Assembly (NCBI RefSeq): GCF_029946505.1
Contig: NZ_JARZHG010000005.1
Span: 248,001 to 312,000 of the forward strand
DNA: 64,000 nucleotides
Direction: 5' to 3'
DNA from: Polyangium sp. y55x31
GTDB lineage: Bacteria; Myxococcota_A; Polyangia; Polyangiales; Polyangiaceae
The notes under the pieces were generated by a model that saw only the letters and a list, made by a program, of their open reading frames with translations, made no database searches and was not told where the DNA came from. Numbering within the stretch: position 1 is the first letter of the stretch; every line of letters begins with the position of its first letter. Positions 60,205 through 64,000 of this stretch are shown piece by piece. Both the position numbers and the translations under genes were made by a program.

Positions 60205-61122
60205 TCAATCGGCCGGCAGGCGAGCGAGCGCCTGGCGGGCGGCCTCGACCTCGCCGCGGAGCGCAACGGCCGTGGCCTTCCGGCCGGACGTCGTGCGGTC
60301 GACGAAGGCCTCGAGCCAACGGCGAGCGTCGTCGGGTCGGCCGGCATGCAGGGCCAGGAGGCCAAGCACGAAGCGGCCGTAGCCATTGCCCGCGGGCGCG
60401 ACGACGAGCCTGTCGATGAGGTCGCCGATTCCCTCCACGGTTTGCCCGTGCGCGAGGCGGGCGAGCGCGAGGTGCCCGTGGTAGAGCGGCTTGTCCGTCG
60501 TGCCCCAGCGCGCCGCGCGTGAGATCGCGGCGATCGCCTCGGGGTAGCGGTGGTGCAGGTAGAAGAGGCTGCCGAGGGTCCAGTAGTGGAACGCCTTGCG
60601 GCTCGCGGGGCCGATACGCGCGGCGAGCCGGAGATGCGCGGCCGCGCCTTCGACGTCGCCGAGCGCCTGCTTTGCGCGCGCGGCGTCTTGATGGGCGACG
60701 TCGGGCAGCACGTCGAGCGTCAGCGCTTGTTCGGCGATGGCGGCGGCCTGCGCGAAGCGGCACTCCTCGTAGTAGGCGAGGTAGAGCTGACGGAGCAGCA
60801 TCGCCTGCGTCGTGCGATCGAGCTGCGCGCGCGCGGCGAGGCCGCGCCTCGCCCAGAGTGCGCGCGAGCGCGGCGTCGGCGCTTCGAGCGCGCGGCGGAG
60901 CATGTCCTCGGCGAGCACGGATTTCGGCCGCGCGGGTCGCTTCTTCGCCGGAGCCTTCGCGCGCTGGCGGCGTGCAGAAGTTTTCTCCGTGGCTGCAACG
61001 GCGACGTCCGCCTCGCGTTCGCGCTCGTCTTCACGCGATGTACGCCGCGGCGCCTTTGGCTTGGCCGTCTTCCCCGCTCCTGCGGGGGCGAAGGAAGCTG
61101 GGTTGTCCTTCGCCTTGCTCAC
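60205..61122 (-). CDS. TPR-repeat protein with basic N terminus
   Basis: A 305-residue protein. The first ~75 residues are Lys/Arg/Ala-rich and disordered (KKRPARPK). The rest is helical with TPR spacing: ALWARRGLAARAQLD, YEECRFAQAAAIAEQAL, AKQALGDVEGAAAHLRLAARIGP, LGSLFYLHHRYPEAIAAISRAARWG, and LGLLALHAGRPDDARRWLEAFV. TPRs bind protein partners; the basic tail could contact nucleic acid or membrane. Partner unknown. It is upstream of the DsbD-like gene on the same strand with 62 bp between. Confidence 0.75.
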   Translation of the reverse strand: MSKAKDNPASFAPAGAGKTAKPKAPRRTSREDEREREADVAVAATEKTSARRQRAKAPAKKRPARPKSVLAEDMLRRALEAPTPRSRALWARRGLAARAQLDRTTQAMLLRQLYLAYYEECRFAQAAAIAEQALTLDVLPDVAHQDAARAKQALGDVEGAAAHLRLAARIGPASRKAFHYWTLGSLFYLHHRYPEAIAAISRAARWGTTDKPLYHGHLALARLAHGQTVEGIGDLIDRLVVAPAGNGYGRFVLGLLALHAGRPDDARRWLEAFVDRTTSGRKATAVALRGEVEAARQALARLPAD

Positions 61123-61244
61123 GGATCGAGATTAGCAAGGCCCATACAAGCGTCCAGAATTCGACACGTCCCTGCGTGTGAGGCTGCGGCCCCTCGCGCG
61201 GCGAGGTTGCGCCTCGGGCGTAGGCACGCCAAGGTCTCGACGCC

Positions 61245-61580
61245 ATGGGCCAGCGGGTAATGGAGCAGGGTGGTTCGAGCGCGAGGAGGGGCCTCGCCGG
61301 GGCCTTCCTGACGCTGGTGCTCGGGTTCGTCGCGGTCGGGTGTGGTCGTCCGGCGACGCGGGCCGAGTGTGACGAGATCTTGGACAAGAGCGCCGCGATC
61401 GAGCTCGCCGCGCAGAACGTCACCGACCCTGCCGAGGTGCAGAAGAGGACAGCCGCCGTCCGCGCCGCGCGAGGGGAAGAGCTCGTCAGCAAGTGCGTCG
61501 GCCGCCGGATCACGCAGCGCGCGATGGAGTGCGTGCGCAAGGCCACGACGGCCGAGCAGGTCGATCTGTGCCTCGATTGA
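61245..61580 (+). CDS. Small Cys-containing lipoprotein
   Basis: A 111-residue protein with a signal peptide (GAFLTLVLGFVAVGC) ending in a lipobox. The mature part is helical with four cysteines in the pattern AECDEIL, SKCVGRR, MECVRKA and DLCLD, probably two disulfides. The next gene encodes a related protein with the same Cys spacing at its end, and its TTG start overlaps this stop. Function unknown; such small helical Cys proteins are frequent in Polyangiales. Confidence 0.65.
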   Translation: MGQRVMEQGGSSARRGLAGAFLTLVLGFVAVGCGRPATRAECDEILDKSAAIELAAQNVTDPAEVQKRTAAVRAARGEELVSKCVGRRITQRAMECVRKATTAEQVDLCLD

Positions 61581-61915
61581 GCACGCCCGCGACCCGCGCG
61601 GAGGTGGTCGCGACGCTCTTGATCGTGCTCTCGGTCGTGGGGTTCGTCCTGTCGAAGCCGATCCGCCGCTCCCTCGCGTCGCATCCTTCGCCGGACACGT
61701 GCGCGGCTCTGCTCGATCGTTACGTGGAGCACATCATCCACGCGATCACAGACAAGCCGCCTGCATCGGAGCTCGCTTCGCGCAAGGCCCAGGCGCGTAC
61801 GATCGCTTCGACCGATCCCAAGTTCGCCCGCTGCCCGACCTACCTCACGGTGGACGAGGCCGACTGTGCGATGCGCGCGAACAATGCCGACGAGTTCGAG
61901 CGATGTCTTCCTTGA
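61577..61915 (+). CDS. Small membrane-anchored Cys protein, related to its upstream neighbour
   Basis: A 112-residue protein starting with TTG that overlaps the preceding stop (TTGA). One N-terminal membrane helix (VVATLLIVLSVVGFVL) replaces the lipobox. The exported part has DTCAALLD, ARCPTYLT, ADCAMRA and ERCLP, matching the four-Cys pattern of the upstream lipoprotein, so the two are likely a duplicated pair. Function unknown. The start is chosen because the first coding-like residues and the overlap agree; earlier in-frame starts lie inside the neighbour. Confidence 0.6.
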   Translation: MSTPATRAEVVATLLIVLSVVGFVLSKPIRRSLASHPSPDTCAALLDRYVEHIIHAITDKPPASELASRKAQARTIASTDPKFARCPTYLTVDEADCAMRANNADEFERCLP

Positions 61916-62057
61916 GGAAGGGCGATAAGTCGGGAGAGCGTTGCCCGGGCGCGCGCAGGATTTCAGCGGTCGTGTCGATCGGCACGTCGTTTCCTGGTCG
62001 CGTCGGCGGACCCTATGGTAGGGTCTCTTCGGGCCTTCAGGAGCCTTATCGATCGCC

Positions 62058-62912
62058 GTGAAAGTCATCTCACCGCTTCTCGGCTTCAACAACAACGTCA
62101 AGCACAAGGGACGTGTCTTCCATATTCAAACGGAAGACTCGGGGCACCGTCACCCGCACGTGATCACGCATCTTTTTGCGGACGGCGGGCGCATCCTGAA
62201 GACCCTGAAGACCTCCTACGCGGAGCACCTCAACGAGGCGAACGTGCAGGAGATCGTCCGTCAGCTGATGAAGGATCAGCACAAGGCGATGTTCGTCGCT
62301 TTGCGAGACGGGCAGTTCGACCACATTTTCGAGGAGAAGACGGAGGCGTCGGCCCCCGCCGCGGCGCCCGCTCCGGCACCCGTGGCCGCGCCCGCGCCTG
62401 CGGCGCCTCCTCCGGCGCCCGAGCCCGCGGCGCCTCCGCCGAGCTTCAAGCCGGATCTGCCGCAGCGCCCCTCCGTCTTGATGAACGCGGCGGATCTGCA
62501 GGCCGCGCTTCGAGGCAATCCGCCTTCGCCGCGGCCGCCGCTGGCGTCGGTGTCGCCTGCGGACATCGACGCCTCGCTGGCCGGGCTCGAGCAGCAGACG
62601 AAGGCGCCTGAGACAGCGGCGTTCGTGCAGCAGACGCAGGACGTCCCGCCGCCGCCCACGTCGGTCAAGAAGGGCGGCGCGCTCTTTACGGCGGGCGTCT
62701 ACCGCGCGCTCGGCACGCCGGAGCCCGCGTCCGCGGCGTCTCCGTCCTCCGCCGGTCGTTACGCGCAGACCCGCCCCCCGGCCATCTTCGCGACCGCGCG
62801 CCCCGCGCAGGGAACCTCGATCTTCGGAGAGGATCTCATCAGCGAGAAATCGCTCGACGAGGTCATCCTGAGCTACTTGGCCGAGGACCTCGAGGGCGGC
62901 GAGAGCCCGTAG
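62058..62912 (+). CDS. Conserved protein with HKGRVFHIQTED head and Pro/Ala linker
   Basis: A 284-residue cytosolic protein starting with GTG. The N-terminal ~90 residues form a compact domain (FNNNVKHKGRVFHIQTEDSG, HVITHLFADGGRILKTLKTSYAEHL, IVRQLMKDQHKAMFVALRDGQF) that I believe recurs in myxobacteria and related delta-proteobacteria; no function is known to me. Residues 95-240 are Pro/Ala-rich and disordered. The last ~25 residues (GEDLISEKSLDEVILSYLAEDL) form a short acidic helix that could be a docking peptide. It precedes a membrane protein gene by 28 nt. Confidence 0.7.
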   Translation: MKVISPLLGFNNNVKHKGRVFHIQTEDSGHRHPHVITHLFADGGRILKTLKTSYAEHLNEANVQEIVRQLMKDQHKAMFVALRDGQFDHIFEEKTEASAPAAAPAPAPVAAPAPAAPPPAPEPAAPPPSFKPDLPQRPSVLMNAADLQAALRGNPPSPRPPLASVSPADIDASLAGLEQQTKAPETAAFVQQTQDVPPPPTSVKKGGALFTAGVYRALGTPEPASAASPSSAGRYAQTRPPAIFATARPAQGTSIFGEDLISEKSLDEVILSYLAEDLEGGESP

Positions 62913-62940
62913 CCGCGCTCTCGTCCTCTCGAGGAGGCTC

Positions 62941-64000
62941 GTGCCCAAAGCTCGCCTCGCGTTCTCGAACAGCTTGTGGCTCTACCCGCTGTCGATCCTC
63001 GCGATCGTCAGCGTAACGGCGTTCGTCGCGTTCCGGCTCCTCGATATTTCGCACGCGCAGCCCGGCGGCGTGACCGCGCTCTTCGGCGAGATGTCGCCCG
63101 ACGACGCGAGCCGGATCATGGGCGGCACGGGCGAGGTGATCGCCGCGATCCTCGGCATCGTCATCACGGTCGCGTCGATCATCGTGCAGCTCGCGGCGAC
63201 GCGGTACACGCCGCGCATCACGGACATGTTCTTTCGGGACCGTACGAACCGCGCGGTGATCGCGTTCTTCGTGGTCTCGGCGGTCTTCTCGCTCTGGGTG
63301 AACTACGCGATCCGGCAGGCGCCCGATGCCGCGCAGTCCTTCGTCCCGCGCTTCGGCGTCATGGGCTCGATCGTGCTGCTCACGCTGAGCCTGCTCGTGA
63401 TGGCGCCGTACTTCAATTACGTCTTCGACTTCCTCGAGCCCGACAAGATCGTCGAGCGCATCCGTCGAGGCGGCGTCGCGCAGGCGCTCACCCGATCACG
63501 CGGCGAGTCGGAGGACGAGGTCGACGGCCGGCGCATGACGGCGCTCTCGGCGCTCGAACACCTCGCCGACATCGGGCTCAACGCGATCGAGCAGAAGGAC
63601 AAGGGCATCGCCTCGAACACGGTCGACGCGATCTGCGACCTCGTGGTCGCGTACATGCCGCACAAGCGCGAGCTCGACGATCGGTGGTTCTCGATCCGCG
63701 GGCGACTCCTCAAGGACGCCGACTTCGTGAGCATGAACGAGATCGCGCTCGGCAAGCTCCAGAGCGATCGCACCTGGCTCGAATACAAGGCGCTGCGGCA
63801 GTTCTTGATGGTCTTCCGCGAGGCGCTCACGGAGATGCCCGACATCGTCAATCGCATCGCGATCGGCACGCGTTACATCGGGCTCGCGGCGCTCGCGGCG
63901 GAGGATCGCGCCGCGCTCGCGACGGTGATCAAGTTCTTCAACACGTACATGCGCCGCGCGCTGAACGCGCGGGACGTGCCCGCGGCCTACAACTGCCTGA
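62941..64000 (+). CDS. DUF2254-like membrane protein, 5' part
   Basis: The first 353 residues are visible and the gene runs off the window. The start is GTG after GAGGAGG. Four membrane helices lie in the first 160 residues (LYPLSILAIVSVTAFVAF; VIAAILGIVITVASIIVQLAA; VIAFFVVSAVFSLWV; SIVLLTLSLLVMAPYF). RYTPRITDMFFRDRTNRAVIAFF matches the DUF2254 core (QLASSQYSPR-like). The remainder is a helical cytosolic domain (LEHLADIGLNAIEQKDKG). The function of the family is unknown. Without the 3' end the length cannot be compared. Confidence 0.7.
   Translation, partial: MPKARLAFSNSLWLYPLSILAIVSVTAFVAFRLLDISHAQPGGVTALFGEMSPDDASRIMGGTGEVIAAILGIVITVASIIVQLAATRYTPRITDMFFRDRTNRAVIAFFVVSAVFSLWVNYAIRQAPDAAQSFVPRFGVMGSIVLLTLSLLVMAPYFNYVFDFLEPDKIVERIRRGGVAQALTRSRGESEDEVDGRRMTALSALEHLADIGLNAIEQKDKGIASNTVDAICDLVVAYMPHKRELDDRWFSIRGRLLKDADFVSMNEIALGKLQSDRTWLEYKALRQFLMVFREALTEMPDIVNRIAIGTRYIGLAALAAEDRAALATVIKFFNTYMRRALNARDVPAAYNCL

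Overview
The window is very GC-rich, densely coding DNA that looks like a chromosome segment of a myxobacterium, most likely the Sorangiineae/Polyangiales branch of Myxococcota. The evidence is gene content: several eukaryote-like Ser/Thr kinases and PP2C phosphatases, a kinase tail resembling the myxobacteria-restricted DUF2378/TIGR02265 domain, many short lipoproteins with Gly/Pro/Ala-rich linkers, an IgGFc-binding-type surface protein and a MYXO-CTERM-like tail. No rRNA, tRNA, CRISPR array, transposase or phage gene was seen. Both ends cut through a gene: an rRNA methyltransferase on the left and a DUF2254-like membrane protein on the right.

Layout. 0-9.5 kb: methyltransferase end, HAD phosphatase, a Ser/Thr kinase, a Zn-ribbon/RGG protein, a KOW-domain protein, and a heterodimeric ABC exporter followed by a 21-bp tandem repeat. 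9.7-16.2 kb: housekeeping genes hemB, htpG, pdxJ and bifunctional nnr, then a ParE-type toxin-antitoxin pair. 16.4-23.8 kb: an ECF-type sigma factor behind a sigma54-like promoter, thiolase, MBL hydrolase, a phosphatase lipoprotein, an EF-hand lipoprotein, dnaJ, and a PEP-synthase regulatory kinase/phosphorylase. 23.9-32.3 kb: surface lipoproteins, a DsbD-alpha-like secreted protein, a minus-strand operon ending in an FMN-type glutamate synthase, and a sterol-desaturase-family enzyme.

33-48 kb is the most unusual part. An ABC-2 exporter of the COG4586/4587/3694 type appears to be split. ATPase and permease 1 lie at 46.5-48.3 kb, permease 2 plus a thioesterase at 32.3-33.9 kb, all on the minus strand. 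Between them lie about 12.6 kb of other genes: a PH-like membrane protein, MsrQ/MsrP, an NAD(P)-binding oxidoreductase, pirin, then a tight five-gene operon (38.3-43.7 kb). That operon is an NrtR-type Nudix regulator, a PP2C phosphatase, an atypical kinase with a Zn ribbon, a nicotinamidase-like hydrolase and a vWA protein. It is preceded by a clear promoter with two GTGT-N7-ACAC operators. It looks like a TerY-P-type phosphorylation triad coupled to NAD/nicotinamide control and is my best candidate for an undescribed system. The insert also holds a TldD homologue that has lost every zinc ligand and the catalytic Glu, facing a small Cys-rich secreted protein with three operator-like boxes.

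48.3-57.6 kb: a kinase/TolB-like/TPR protein, FIST protein, PP2C phosphatase, D-Ala-D-Ala ligase, a 43-bp repeat block, a fatty-acid-hydroxylase-family protein, a DUF4912 protein and an unknown exported protein. 57.65-57.79 kb is a row of six perfect hairpins between convergent genes. 57.8-64 kb: a lipoprotein, a DsbD-like thiol-disulfide reductase, a TPR protein, two related small Cys proteins, a conserved protein with a Pro/Ala-rich middle, and the DUF2254-like start.

Many starts have no Shine-Dalgarno sequence but carry a TAnnnT-like hexamer 7-11 nt upstream, which suggests leaderless transcription. Function calls come from reading the sequences and from knowledge of the families; no database search was run.
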